A stretch of DNA of 64,000 nucleotides from RPQJ01 sp963823535 (GTDB lineage: Bacteria; Pseudomonadota; Gammaproteobacteria; Steroidobacterales; Steroidobacteraceae): positions 248,001 through 312,000 of the forward strand of contig CAWGLZ010000001.1 of assembly GCA_963823535.1 (NCBI GenBank), written 5' to 3'. Positions 53,537-63,321 of the stretch are shown in pieces. The position numbers and the translations under genes are program-made. Within the stretch, counting starts at the first letter, position 1; every line of letters begins with the position of its first letter. The notes under the pieces are model-generated. The model ran no database searches. It was not told where the DNA came from and saw nothing but the letters and a program-made list of their open reading frames with translations.

Positions 53537-54670
53537 TCAGAACCACCCTGAAACGAACAGGCGCAGCACGTCCGCGTCGAAACCGTAGAGTTGTTCCGTG
53601 CCCGGCGCTCCCCCGGCCGTGACGTCGCGGAAGTCGTCGTATTCGTAACGGATGCGGTCGTAGAAGAGGTTCACGGTGGAGCGCCGCAGGAACTTCCAGC
53701 CGAACGAAGGCAACTCGTAGGTCGCTCCCGCGCTCAGCATGTGGCTCGTGAACGTGCTCAGCTCCTTGTCGCGCCCCATGAAGTTCTGGGCGTCGGGGCG
53801 GTCAAAGAGGTCCGAGTAGAAGTCGGCCGCCGACTGGTTGTACCAGCGGTAGCCGGCCTCCAGGATCCACTGCTTGCCCAGCGGATGCGTGTAGCCGATC
53901 TGCAGCGTGCTCGCGTCGATGCCCCAGGTGTCGGTGAAGTAGCGGTACTCGCCGTGCACGGCGGCCCGATAGGGCAGGAAGTAGCGGGCGCTGAGCGCGG
54001 CCGCGTTGCTGGTGCGCGTCCGCGGATACACCTCGGGCTGGTAGGCATACCCGGCGGGGCTGTCCGGATCGAGATAACGGACCGAGCGGTACGGGTTGTT
54101 GAGGAAGCCCTCGTCGGTGACCGTCTCGAAGGCGAACCCCATCATGAGCGTCGGCGTCAGGATCTGCGACAGTCCCAGCCGGTAGCTGCGCCGGTCCACG
54201 GGCTCGTTGAAGTCGGCGTCGCCCCGCTTGCGCACCTCGTCCCAGCCGCGACTGAAGCCGATCGAGAGCGTCGTCAGATCGCCGAACAGGTCCTGGCTGA
54301 GGTCGAAGCTGGCGGAGTTCGCGGTGTAGTCGTTCTCGTCGCTGTTGCTGACGCTGACGCTGTACTGGGTCTTGTCGTTCAGCATGTCGAACGCGAGGCT
54401 GCCCTGCGTCCGCTCTTCCTTGTAGGGACTCGCGGTGGTGACGACGTCGATGGACGCGCTCGACACCATGTCGACGTAGTAGTTGGCCGACACCGAGTAC
54501 TTCTCCGCGAACTTCTTGCGGACCAGGAGCGACGGACCGTCGATGGTCACGCCGCCGCCGTCGTAGCGGTGGTAGAGCACGTCGGCACGATCCTCCGGCA
54601 GCACCCCGCCGGACGCCGGCGTGGCGACGGCCGCCGCCGCGAGGACCAGGAAGTATCGCGTCGTCTTCAT
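53537..54670 (-). CDS. DUF3570 outer-membrane-type protein
   Basis: The 377-residue protein has a Sec signal (YFLVLAAAAVATPASG) and then LPEDRADVLYHRYDGGGVTIDGP, the typical start of DUF3570. The rest is alternating beta strands ending in SGWF, consistent with an outer-membrane barrel. DUF3570 genes usually sit with DUF4266 and a TlpA-type thioredoxin, as here; the function is not established. The start is ATG 54670, since the in-frame codon at 54700 would hide the signal. It is the last gene of the leftward six-gene set. Confidence 0.82.
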   Translation of the reverse strand: MKTTRYFLVLAAAAVATPASGGVLPEDRADVLYHRYDGGGVTIDGPSLLVRKKFAEKYSVSANYYVDMVSSASIDVVTTASPYKEERTQGSLAFDMLNDKTQYSVSVSNSDENDYTANSASFDLSQDLFGDLTTLSIGFSRGWDEVRKRGDADFNEPVDRRSYRLGLSQILTPTLMMGFAFETVTDEGFLNNPYRSVRYLDPDSPAGYAYQPEVYPRTRTSNAAALSARYFLPYRAAVHGEYRYFTDTWGIDASTLQIGYTHPLGKQWILEAGYRWYNQSAADFYSDLFDRPDAQNFMGRDKELSTFTSHMLSAGATYELPSFGWKFLRRSTVNLFYDRIRYEYDDFRDVTAGGAPGTEQLYGFDADVLRLFVSGWF

Positions 54671-54677
54671 GGTGTCC

Positions 54678-54902
54678 TCAGTTGCAGCCGCAGCCGCCAC
54701 CGTGGCTGCCCAGTGCGCCCCGGGCGCCCTCGCGGGCCTCGAAGACGTGGTTGAGGTAGGCCGACGACACCGGGTCGCGATCGGCGCTCATGATCGGGTC
54801 GGCGAAGTTCTGCCGCTCGTAGGGCTTGACCCAGGGCTCCACGCCGCTGCAGCCCGTGGCGCCGGCGAGCAGCAGCAGGATGGCCGTGACGCGCGCTCGC
54901 AC
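54678..54902 (-). CDS. DUF4266 small lipoprotein
   Basis: The 74-residue protein has a signal and lipobox (LAGATGC) followed by the DUF4266 core: VKPYERQNFADPIMS and AYLNHVFEAREGARG. It ends in a Gly-rich GGGCGCN tail. It is anchored in the envelope. It starts 4 bases after the TlpA stop and ends 7 bases before the DUF3570 start, so the three are translated as a unit. No activity is known for the family. Confidence 0.85.
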   Translation of the reverse strand: MRARVTAILLLLAGATGCSGVEPWVKPYERQNFADPIMSADRDPVSSAYLNHVFEAREGARGALGSHGGGCGCN

Positions 54903-54906
54903 AGGG

Positions 54907-55398
<492 letters not shown>

Positions 55399-55415
55399 GG
55401 TGAGGGTCCCGTGGG

Positions 55416-56078
55416 TCAGAAGAAGGCGGTTACGGCGAGCGTGAACTGCAGGTTGTGGGTGAGCTTGCTCTTGCCGAGCAGGTCGCTGTCGAACGCGAGG
55501 TCGCGGGCGTTGAGATGCACGGCGAGCCAGTCGGTCGCGAGCAGCCGGAATCCGGCGCCGATCGCGACAGTGAAGTGATCGTCGCCTGCGAAACGCGTGC
55601 TGCCCGCCCCCAGGGTGAGGTAGACGGCGCTCGGCATGGCGCGCTTGCCGCCGAAGAACACCTCGCCCGGCAGGGCGTTCCAGCCGATGGAGAGGTCGTA
55701 GTGGGTGAACCGCCGCTCGCTGTCGGTCAGGAGGTCTGCCGAGCCGCTCAGGTCCTCGTAGCTCGTCCTGCCGGCTTCCGCCGTGCCGATGGTGGCCTCG
55801 GCGAACACGTCCTCGGTGAAGTGATAGGCGATGCGGCCGCCGTAGGACACGCTCGCGCCGAAGTCCTCGATGCTGATCGTGCCGACGAAGAGCCCGGCCT
55901 CGAAGTTCTCGGTGTCGATGGCGGCCGGGTGCACATCGCGCCGCTTTACCTGCGGCTCGACCACCTGCGGTGTCGCGGCGCCCTGGCCCACGGCGTCCTG
56001 GGCCCGTGCCGAAGGGGCGACGAGGGCCGCGGCCAGCGAGGCGGCGCTCAGAAGAAGTACGTGAAGCCCACGGTCCAT
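55416..56078 (-). CDS. Outer-membrane beta-barrel protein
   Basis: The 220-residue protein has a Sec signal (LHVLLLSAASLAAALVA ending SARAQ), a short charged linker, and then strands typical of a small OmpA-like eight-strand barrel, with a C-terminal Phe (VTAFF). The start ATG 56078 lies inside the end of the preceding gene, a 31-base overlap, so translation is coupled. It resembles the barrel family found beside other predicted outer-membrane proteins in Myxococcus-type clusters. Role unknown. Confidence 0.75.
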   Translation of the reverse strand: MDRGLHVLLLSAASLAAALVAPSARAQDAVGQGAATPQVVEPQVKRRDVHPAAIDTENFEAGLFVGTISIEDFGASVSYGGRIAYHFTEDVFAEATIGTAEAGRTSYEDLSGSADLLTDSERRFTHYDLSIGWNALPGEVFFGGKRAMPSAVYLTLGAGSTRFAGDDHFTVAIGAGFRLLATDWLAVHLNARDLAFDSDLLGKSKLTHNLQFTLAVTAFF

Positions 56079-56791
56079 TCGTCGATCTCCTCGTTGTCGT
56101 CGCGGCTCGTGAAGACCACGAACTGGCGGTACTCCGCCTGCAGCAGGAAGCGATTGGTCAGGTAGCCGCGCAGGCCGACGCCGGCATAGGCGGCCGTATC
56201 GGTGCGGTCCTCGGGCTCGACCAGCGTGGTCTTCGGCTCCACGTGCAGTGCACCGCCGCCGATCCCGACGAACGGCGACACCCGCCATTGCGGCATGAAC
56301 ACGTGTGCGATGCCGACGGTGCCGAGCCAGCCGGTCGAAAAGTTGCCGAGCAGGTGCGCGACGTCGCCCCGCAGCAGCAGCGTCGGGGTCAGGGCATAGG
56401 CGCCGCTGACCGACACGACGCTTGCACCGTCGAGGTCCCCGGTGACGAGCCCGATCTCCCAGCGATGCCCGGCGCGGTCCTCGGGCGTCGGGGCGGGCAC
56501 CACGACCGCGTCGCCGCCAGGGGTGAGCGTCTGCTCCAGCTGGCTGCGATTGACCCAGCCTTCCTGGCCGCCCGCATCGCGCACCTTGATCCAGTCGGTG
56601 CGCCGGCGCAGGAGTGCAACGTCGGCGCCGCGGTCGATGACGTGGAACACCGGGTACCCGCGCCCGGGGCCGCTGCGAAGCTCGAGGTAAGCGTCCTGGA
56701 CCACCACGCGCTCGGGGTCGCTCGAGGCCTGGACCGCGGCGGGCAGCAGGGCCCCCACCAGCAGGGCGGCGATCGTCAGGCCTCGGGTCAT
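56048..56791 (-). CDS. SH3-domain outer-membrane barrel protein
   Basis: The 247-residue protein has a Sec signal (LLVGALLPAAVQA), a bacterial SH3 domain at about 25-90 (AYLELRSGPGRGYPVFHVID, VRDAGGQEGWVN) and a beta-barrel domain to the C-terminal FTYFF. SH3 domains of this kind bind peptidoglycan or peptides, so it could tie the outer membrane to the wall. It lies 4 bases after the cytochrome-like gene and overlaps the next barrel gene. The two barrels may work together. Confidence 0.78.
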   Translation of the reverse strand: MTRGLTIAALLVGALLPAAVQASSDPERVVVQDAYLELRSGPGRGYPVFHVIDRGADVALLRRRTDWIKVRDAGGQEGWVNRSQLEQTLTPGGDAVVVPAPTPEDRAGHRWEIGLVTGDLDGASVVSVSGAYALTPTLLLRGDVAHLLGNFSTGWLGTVGIAHVFMPQWRVSPFVGIGGGALHVEPKTTLVEPEDRTDTAAYAGVGLRGYLTNRFLLQAEYRQFVVFTSRDDNEEIDEWTVGFTYFF

Positions 56792-56795
56792 TTCG

Positions 56796-59357
56796 CTAGT
56801 TGACCGGCGCGGTGAACGGGTCGTTGAAGTATTGCGCCCCGATGTCCACCCATTCTGAGACGAGCTTCAACTCGGCAGGCGTCAGGCGGCCTTCGTGGCT
56901 GCCACCGCCAGCAAACTTTGCGAAGAAGCGCACAGATGCCGTTGCGCTGCCCGCCGTGACGGGCGGGGGACCCAGGCCGTCGTCGTCCGCGAGCAACTCG
57001 CGATAGGCGAGCTTGTGGTCCGGCTCCGCGGCGGAGGCTTCGTCGGTGAGCTGGAGGTCGCCCGCGGGCTGCCGCGGCATGCCCGCCGCATCGAGCGTGG
57101 AGTGGCAGTTCGTGCAGGTGTCGTCGGCGAGCACCGTCACGCCGTCCGGCCCCAGTGTGATGCGGGGCTTGCTCCAGAGCGGATGGATGTGGGTCTCGTA
57201 GTGCAGGGTGCTCCTGCACAACGCTCGCCAGGAGGTGAGGCAGTCGGGGCTGCTCACCGGGGCCGCCGTGTCGAGGTCGGCATACCGGTAGGCAAACGCC
57301 GCGTCGGGTGGACGGCCCGCCGCGACCGGGTCGGTCCACACGTCCTCGAACACGAGGTCGACCACGGGTTCGAGCGCTGCGCAGTCGGTCTGGCAACTGA
57401 TGCGTGCCCGAGTCTGCGCCATCGTCTCGCCGAAGTCGGCGAAGAGCGCGGGGCGGGTGTTGGGGAACGGCAGCCCGGTCGTCGGAGCGCCGGCCCAGGC
57501 GGACGCGAAGAGGTCGGAACGGCCGTGCGAGAGCTCGCTGTCGCGATCGTGACAGCCGTTGCATCTCAGTTCCTCGCCCGCCCGTACCTGCAGCCAGTTA
57601 TCGTGACGCTGACTGATGCGCTGACCGTTCGCATCCAGCACCGTGATCGCGAACGGCACGTCGGCGGGCACCTTGATGCGCACGGAACCGTCCGGTTCGA
57701 CCGGGGCGTAGCCGAGGATCTCGCGCATCCCGAAGGCGCGCGTGACGCCGAAGGCCGAGTTGCGGAACTCCCTGACGTCTTCGTCGGGCAGGCTCACCGG
57801 CTTCTCGATGCGCAGGAAGCGGGCCGGGCGATCGGTGGCGAGCGTCCGTGCCGGGTCGGCAAGCGTCGCGATGCCGCCCGTCGCCACGTCCACCCCGTCC
57901 ACGTCGTAGACACTGCGGACGTCGAGGATGCCGACGCCCTCCGCGGCGAGTTCGGCATCGAAGTCCACGCCGGGAACCCGGTCCAGCAGCACGGGAGGCA
58001 ACGGCAGCGGCTGCAGCGCCACGACCTGCGTATACACGATGCCTTCCTCCGGCGGAACCACCGGACGCTGCGTCCGCTCGACGGGGTCGTAGAGCCAGAT
58101 TCCGTAGAGCGGCGGTGCTGCGACGGCGGTTCCGGTGGCGAGCCGTTCCTCGGTACAGGGCACGATGGCCTGGTTCTCGAGCAGCCTGCACGGACTCCAG
58201 CTCACCAGCAGCCGGCGCGTGCCGTCCCGCAGCGGATAGGCCGAGCCGTAGCGGCCGCCCGGGGACGGTGCGTCGTCGGTGCGGACCACGTTGGTCGTGG
58301 CCGCGACCTGGGCCGGTCCGGTCAGTACGCCGAGATTCGGTTGCGTCGGTTGCGCGATCTCGACGTAGTTGGCGACATCGATCTCGAGCAGGTCGCCGCC
58401 AGAGTCCGGCGACTGGAAGGGTTGCGCGCGCGCCAGGACCTGTCCCGACGACGTGCCGGGTCGCGGCTCCAGGAAATGTACGACGGATCCGTCCGTACCG
58501 GTCGCGTGGCTCTGGGCGCCATACAGGAGCTCGAGTGCCGTGCCGTCGGGCCGTACCGCGTACAGGTTGATCTCGTTGTTGCGGCCCGCATTGTCCCAGC
58601 GGCTGAAGACGATGCGCCCGTCGTCGAGCACGGCCGGATCGAGGTCGTGGCTCTGGTTGAACGAGATCTGCCGGAGGCCCGAGCCGTCGGCGTTCACGAC
58701 GTGCAGCACGAACGCGTCCTCGCGGCGATCCTCGTCCTGGGCCGCGAACTGCGGCTTGCCTTCGTCGAGGAGGACGGCACGTGACTGGCGTTGCCGCGTC
58801 GAACTGAAGACGATGCGGCCGTCCGGAAGATAGTGCGGGGCGACGTCATGGCCTTCCTCGGCGATGATGTCCGATGCGATGACGCGGCGCAGGTCCCGGG
58901 TCGTGACGTCGTACTCCCAGAGGTTCCAGGTCGGCTGGTCTTCCTCGTCCGCGCCTTCGATCAGCGGTTCACGCATGGCGAAGACGAACTTCCGGCCGTC
59001 GTAGGACGGCTCGACGTCCCGCACGTCACCTGCGCCGGTCGTCATGGCGGCCGTGACGTTACGGGCGACGGCGCTGGGTGACGCCCCGTCGCGCACGAAC
59101 AGGTCGGCGCCCGGCTCGAAGCTGAGCACGCGCCGCACGTCCGCGGCCGGGGCGTCCGGCGCCGGTGCGGGGCGCCGCACATACGCGATCGGGAAATCGA
59201 GCACGAACGGGTCCGGGGCCTGGCCGGAGCCGGGCGAGACGCTGCCACCTCCGCCGTCGCTGCTGGTGCAGCCGGCGCCCGCGAGCAGTGCGAGCATTGC
59301 CGTCGCCAGGCGGCGCGCTGGCGCCGTCCGGCGAGATTCCCGATTGATTCCGCGCAT
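56796..59357 (-). CDS. PD40-propeller lipoprotein with two haem-binding (CxxCH) motifs
   Basis: The 853-residue protein has a signal with lipobox LLAGAGC. The N-terminal half has PD40/TolB-type propeller repeats (LPDGRIVFSSTRQ, DDGRIVFSRWDN). The C-terminal half has CNGCH at Cys599-His603 and CTNCH at Cys748-His752, both of the c-type cytochrome kind. The layout is like proteins called hydrazine synthase alpha-like, but nothing here shows hydrazine chemistry. The in-frame codon at 59456 is upstream, but ATG 59357 has GAGGAT 6 bases ahead and starts the signal. It heads the leftward set of six genes. Confidence 0.78.
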   Translation of the reverse strand: MRGINRESRRTAPARRLATAMLALLAGAGCTSSDGGGGSVSPGSGQAPDPFVLDFPIAYVRRPAPAPDAPAADVRRVLSFEPGADLFVRDGASPSAVARNVTAAMTTGAGDVRDVEPSYDGRKFVFAMREPLIEGADEEDQPTWNLWEYDVTTRDLRRVIASDIIAEEGHDVAPHYLPDGRIVFSSTRQRQSRAVLLDEGKPQFAAQDEDRREDAFVLHVVNADGSGLRQISFNQSHDLDPAVLDDGRIVFSRWDNAGRNNEINLYAVRPDGTALELLYGAQSHATGTDGSVVHFLEPRPGTSSGQVLARAQPFQSPDSGGDLLEIDVANYVEIAQPTQPNLGVLTGPAQVAATTNVVRTDDAPSPGGRYGSAYPLRDGTRRLLVSWSPCRLLENQAIVPCTEERLATGTAVAAPPLYGIWLYDPVERTQRPVVPPEEGIVYTQVVALQPLPLPPVLLDRVPGVDFDAELAAEGVGILDVRSVYDVDGVDVATGGIATLADPARTLATDRPARFLRIEKPVSLPDEDVREFRNSAFGVTRAFGMREILGYAPVEPDGSVRIKVPADVPFAITVLDANGQRISQRHDNWLQVRAGEELRCNGCHDRDSELSHGRSDLFASAWAGAPTTGLPFPNTRPALFADFGETMAQTRARISCQTDCAALEPVVDLVFEDVWTDPVAAGRPPDAAFAYRYADLDTAAPVSSPDCLTSWRALCRSTLHYETHIHPLWSKPRITLGPDGVTVLADDTCTNCHSTLDAAGMPRQPAGDLQLTDEASAAEPDHKLAYRELLADDDGLGPPPVTAGSATASVRFFAKFAGGGSHEGRLTPAELKLVSEWVDIGAQYFNDPFTAPVN

Positions 59358-59460
59358 CCGACGATCCTCGAGGCATGAGTGCGTCGAGACGCGCACGAAG
59401 CGCGCCACGTCGGCACTCTGTCCCATGGGGACGCATCGCTCCATGCGCTGCGTCACGATG

Positions 59461-59504
59461 TGTGAGCGCGATCGCAGAACGCCCGTTGTGTGAGCGGCCT
59501 CTCA
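59461..59504. promoter_or_regulatory. Two tandem CRP/FNR-like sites in the divergent gap
   Basis: TGTGAGCGCGATCGCA (59461-59476) and TGTGAGCGGCCTCTCA (59489-59504) each fit TGTGA-N6-TCACA with one mismatch and start 28 bases apart. They lie between the leftward cytochrome lipoprotein (start 59357) and the rightward cytochrome gene (59595). They suggest joint control by a CRP/Vfr-type regulator. By eye only. Confidence 0.5.
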
Positions 59505-59594
59505 GAACGGTGCGCGACGCTTGGCGTGGGCGGCCCGGACCGCCACATTGCGCCGCGTGATGCTCGCAACTGCCAGGCGAGCGGAGGCCGCGAG

Positions 59595-60823
59595 ATGTGC
59601 ATGGAGTCCCCGGACGGTGATCGACCCGTCGCCTCGTGGCGCGCGGCGGTGCGCCGTCTGCCGGTCTGTCTGCAACGCCTGCTGCCGGTTTGCGCGGCGA
59701 TCATCGTCGTGCTGCACCCGGCGACGGCGATCGCCGACGCCCGGACCCAGGCGAAGCGCGTCCACGATCGCCTGGCAGGCGTGCCACCGTCGGCGGCGGT
59801 CCTCGACGCCATGGAGAGCGGACATTGCCGCGGGCCGCACCGTGGATGCGGCCTACCGGGCGATGGAGCACCGCTCGTTCTACGACGTCACGCTGAAGAA
59901 CTTCGCGATGCCGTGGACCAATCGGGACCAGACGGTGTTCGCACCGCTGAACGACTACGTGGCCACGGTCATCGGCATGGTGCGCGACGACGTACCGTTC
60001 AACCAGGTGCTCTCCGAGGACATCCTGTACGTCGGCCAGTCGGGCCTCGGTCTGCCGTCGTTCTCCTTCGGCCGGCAACGACCACTACGAGGCGCTCGAA
60101 TCGAGCGGTGCAAGCCTCAAGGACGCGCTGGTGCGCACCACGCAGTCGGCCGCGACGGGTCTTCCGCCCGACGCCACGGCAGGCGTCATGACCACCCGTG
60201 CGGCATCGCAGGCGTTCTTCGTCGCGGGCACCAACCGCGCCATGTTCCGTTTCACGCTGATGAACCACCTCTGCGTGGATCTGGAGCAGGTCCAGGACCC
60301 GACGCGTCCTCCGGACCGCATCCGCCAGGACGTGAGCCGTAGCCCCGGCGGTGACAGTCGCGTGTTCCTCAACAACTGCGTCGCCTGCCACAGCGGCATG
60401 GACCCGATGGCGCAGGCGTTTGCCTACTACGACTACGACGAGGCGGCAGGCCGGCTGGTCTATACGCCCGGGCAGGTGCGCCCGAAGTACTTCAACAACG
60501 ACGAGACCTTCCGTCCCGGGTTTGCGACGCCTGACGATCGCTGGGACAACTACTGGCGGCAAGGGCGCAACTCGCTGCTCGGCTGGGACGCCTCGCTCCC
60601 CGGGCGCGGCCAGGGCGCGAAATCGCTCGGTCGTGAACTCGCCGGCAGTGAGCGCTTCGCCCGCTGCCAGGTCGAGAAGGTCTTTCGCAACGTGTGTTTC
60701 CGTCCGCCCAGCGACGCAGCCGACCGCCAGCGCGTGGCTGCCATGACGGCGTCGTTCGAGTCCAGCGGTTACCGGCTGAAGCGAGTGTTCGCCGAGGCCG
60801 CGACCTACTGCATGGGAGAGTAG
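59595..60823 (+). pseudogene. Exported monohaem cytochrome-like protein, two apparent frameshifts
   Basis: The predicted reading starts near ATG 59595 with a signal (LLPVCAAIIVVLHPATAIA). The frame changes at about 59820 (ESG to DIAAGRTVDAAYRAME) and again near 60076 (SFSFG to NDHYEALESS), each explained by one extra base. The last frame carries FLNNCVACHSGMDPMAQAF, a c-type haem site at 60377, and continues to 60823. All three segments have the high-GC third positions of a real gene, so this was one protein of about 408 residues. The 3' end lies 9 bases before the LamG gene. I do not recognise a named family. Confidence 0.65.
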
Positions 60824-60832
60824 GAGATCGCC

Positions 60833-63287
60833 ATGCAAACCATTCGACGGTCGCCGCGCGCGATTCGACTGCTGGTCCTGGCGGGGCTGCTCGCGCTCCT
60901 CGCGGGCTGCGGGGGCGGTGCCAAGACCGTCGAGAACCCGGTCACCTCCGGAGGGGCGGCGCCGTCCTACAGCGGCCCGGCGCCGGCGACCGCCGACGTC
61001 CAGGCTTTCAAGCTGAACGTGTGGGACAACCTGAAGGCGAGCAATCGCTGCGGACAGTGCCACACGGCCGGTGGCCAGGCGCCGGAGTTCGTGCGCCAGG
61101 ACGACATCAACCTGGCCTACGCGGCGGCGAACGGCATCGTGAACCTGTCGTCGCCACGCGATTCGAGGATGGTCGCGAAGGTGGCCGGCGGCCACAACTG
61201 CTGGCTGGCGAGCACCGACGCGTGTGCCGACATCCTGACGACCTGGATCTCGAACTGGGCGGGCGCCGCCGGGGCGGCCGCTGCCGGGGTCGAACTCGAA
61301 CCGCCACCGCTGCGCGACCCGGGCGCGAGCAAGAGCTTTCCGGACGCGCCGGCGCTGTTTTCCAGCACGGTTCATCCGCTCCTCGTGGAGTACTGCGCGC
61401 GCTGCCACACGTCCTCGGCGGCGAATTCGCAGTCCCCGTTCTTCGCTTCGAGCGACGTCGCCGAGGCCTACGCCGCCGCCCGCGTCAAGATCAACCTCGA
61501 CCAGCCGGAGGCCTCGCGGCTGGTGCTCCGGCTGCGCAGCGAGTTCCACAACTGCTGGAGCGACTGTGCCTCGAACGCCAGCGAGATGGAGGCGTCCATC
61601 CGTGCGTTCGCCGACGCCATTCCGCTCACGGAGATCGACCCGACGCTGGTCCTCTCGAAGGCACTCACGCTCTATGACGGCACGGTGGCGAGCGGCGGCA
61701 ACCGCTACAACGCAAACATCATCGGCCTGTGGGAGTTCAAGACCGGCAGCGGCACGGTGGCCTACGACACGAGCGGCGTCGAGCCGGCACTCAACCTCAA
61801 CCTCTCGGGTGAGGTGGACTGGGTCGGCGGCTGGGGCATCAACGTCCGCAGCGGGAAGGCGCAGGGCGCCACCTCGGCGAGTCGCAAGCTGCACGACCTG
61901 ATCAAGGGCACCGGCGAGTACACGGTCGAAGCCTGGGTGGCCCCCGGCAACGTGGCGCAGGAGGAGGCGCGCATCGTGTCGTACTCGGGCGGCGTCGCGA
62001 CGCGCAACTTCATGCTGGGCCAGACGCTCTACAGCTACGACTTCTTCAATCGCACCAGCACCACCGGCCAGGCGGGTGATCCCGCGCTCACGACCTCCGC
62101 CGACGACGAGGACCTGCAGGCGACGCTGCAGCACGTGGTCGCGACCTATGATCCGGTCAACGGGCGACGCCTCTACGTGAATGGCGAGTACACCGACGAT
62201 CTCGATCCGTCGGCCGGCGGAACGCTGGCCGACTGGGACGACACCTTCGCCTTCGTGCTGGGCAACGAGGTGTCGGGCGACCGGCAGTTCCAGGGCGTCT
62301 TCCGGCTGGTCGCCGTCTACAACCGGGCACTGACGCCGGACCAGATCGACCAGAATTTCCAGGCGGGCGTCGGCGAGAAGTTCTACCTGCTGTTCTCGAT
62401 CAGTCACCTCGTCGACGTCCCGCAGGCGTACATCCTGTTCGAGGTCAGCCAGTACGACAGCTACAGCTATCTCTTCGACAAGCCCACCTTCATCAGCCTC
62501 GACGCCGCCGCGCGGCCCGGCAACATTCCAATTGCCGGACTCCGGATCGGCATCAACGGTGCCGAGGCAGACGTCGGGCAGGCCTACCGCACGCTCGATG
62601 CGACGATCACCGACTCCGAGTACGCGCCGTCCGGCCAGCCGCTCTCCCAGATCGGTACCGTGATCGGCTTGCAGAAGGGTCCCGAGGCCGACGAGTTCTT
62701 CCTCACCTTCGAGCAACTGGGCGACCGCTACAACGTGCGCACCGAACCGGTGCCGCTCGCACCGGCGCCGCCGCCTGACGTCCAGCGTGCGGCCGACGTT
62801 GGACTGAGGGTGTTCGACGAGATCAACGCGACGATGTCGAGCCTCACCGGCGTCAGTACCGCACAGTCGTCGGTCCAGGCCACCTACGAACAGGTGAAGC
62901 AGGCGCTGCCCACGGTCGAGAGCATCGACACCTTCGTGTCCGCGCATCCGGTCGCAATCGCGCAGCTGGCGATCCAGTACTGCGACGCCCTCGTGGAAGA
63001 CCCCGGCGCGCGGGCCGCGTATTTCCCGGGATTCGACTTCGGGGCCTCGCCGTCGGTGGCTTTCGGTCCAGCCGGCCGGGCGAGCCGTGATCGACGCCCT
63101 GGCCGGTCGCATGCTGTCCCGGAACGTCGCCACCGAGCCCGACGGCGTGGCCGTGCGCGGCGAACTCGACGCACTCATCACGCGCCTGTCGGCGTGCGGT
63201 TCGAGTTGCCCGACCGGCCGCACCGCCACGGTCGTCAAGGCCAGCTGCGCGGCACTGCTCGGCAGCGCGGCCACGCTGGTGCATTGA
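60833..63287 (+). CDS. LamG-domain lipoprotein with two haem-binding motifs, probable frameshift at the 3' end
   Basis: The protein of about 818 residues has a signal with lipobox LLAGC (Cys26). The first third has CGQCH at Cys73-His77 and CARCH at Cys188-His192, both c-type haem sites. Residues about 300-470 form a LamG/concanavalin-like domain (YTVEAWVAPG, ATYDPVNGRRLYVNGEY). The annotated frame runs to 63325, but from about 63065 on it becomes Arg-rich. One base removed there gives instead VIDALAGRMLSRNVATEPDG and a stop at 63287, with much better codon positions. The haem and LamG parts are unaffected. Confidence 0.7.
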
Positions 63288-63321
63288 CCGTGTCCGAACG
63301 CCGCGATCCGAGGAAGGAAGC

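Noticed and set aside
56796..59357. Hydrazine synthase subunit
   Set aside because: Propeller plus haem motifs alone do not show it, and no partner subunits or anammox-type genes are present.
59999..63274. Open frame of over 1000 codons on the minus strand opposite the cytochrome and LamG genes
   Set aside because: Arg/Val/Gly-rich shadow without motifs. The plus strand here has signals, haem sites and a LamG domain. It is a reminder that the frameshifted plus-strand genes could be mis-called in favour of this frame.
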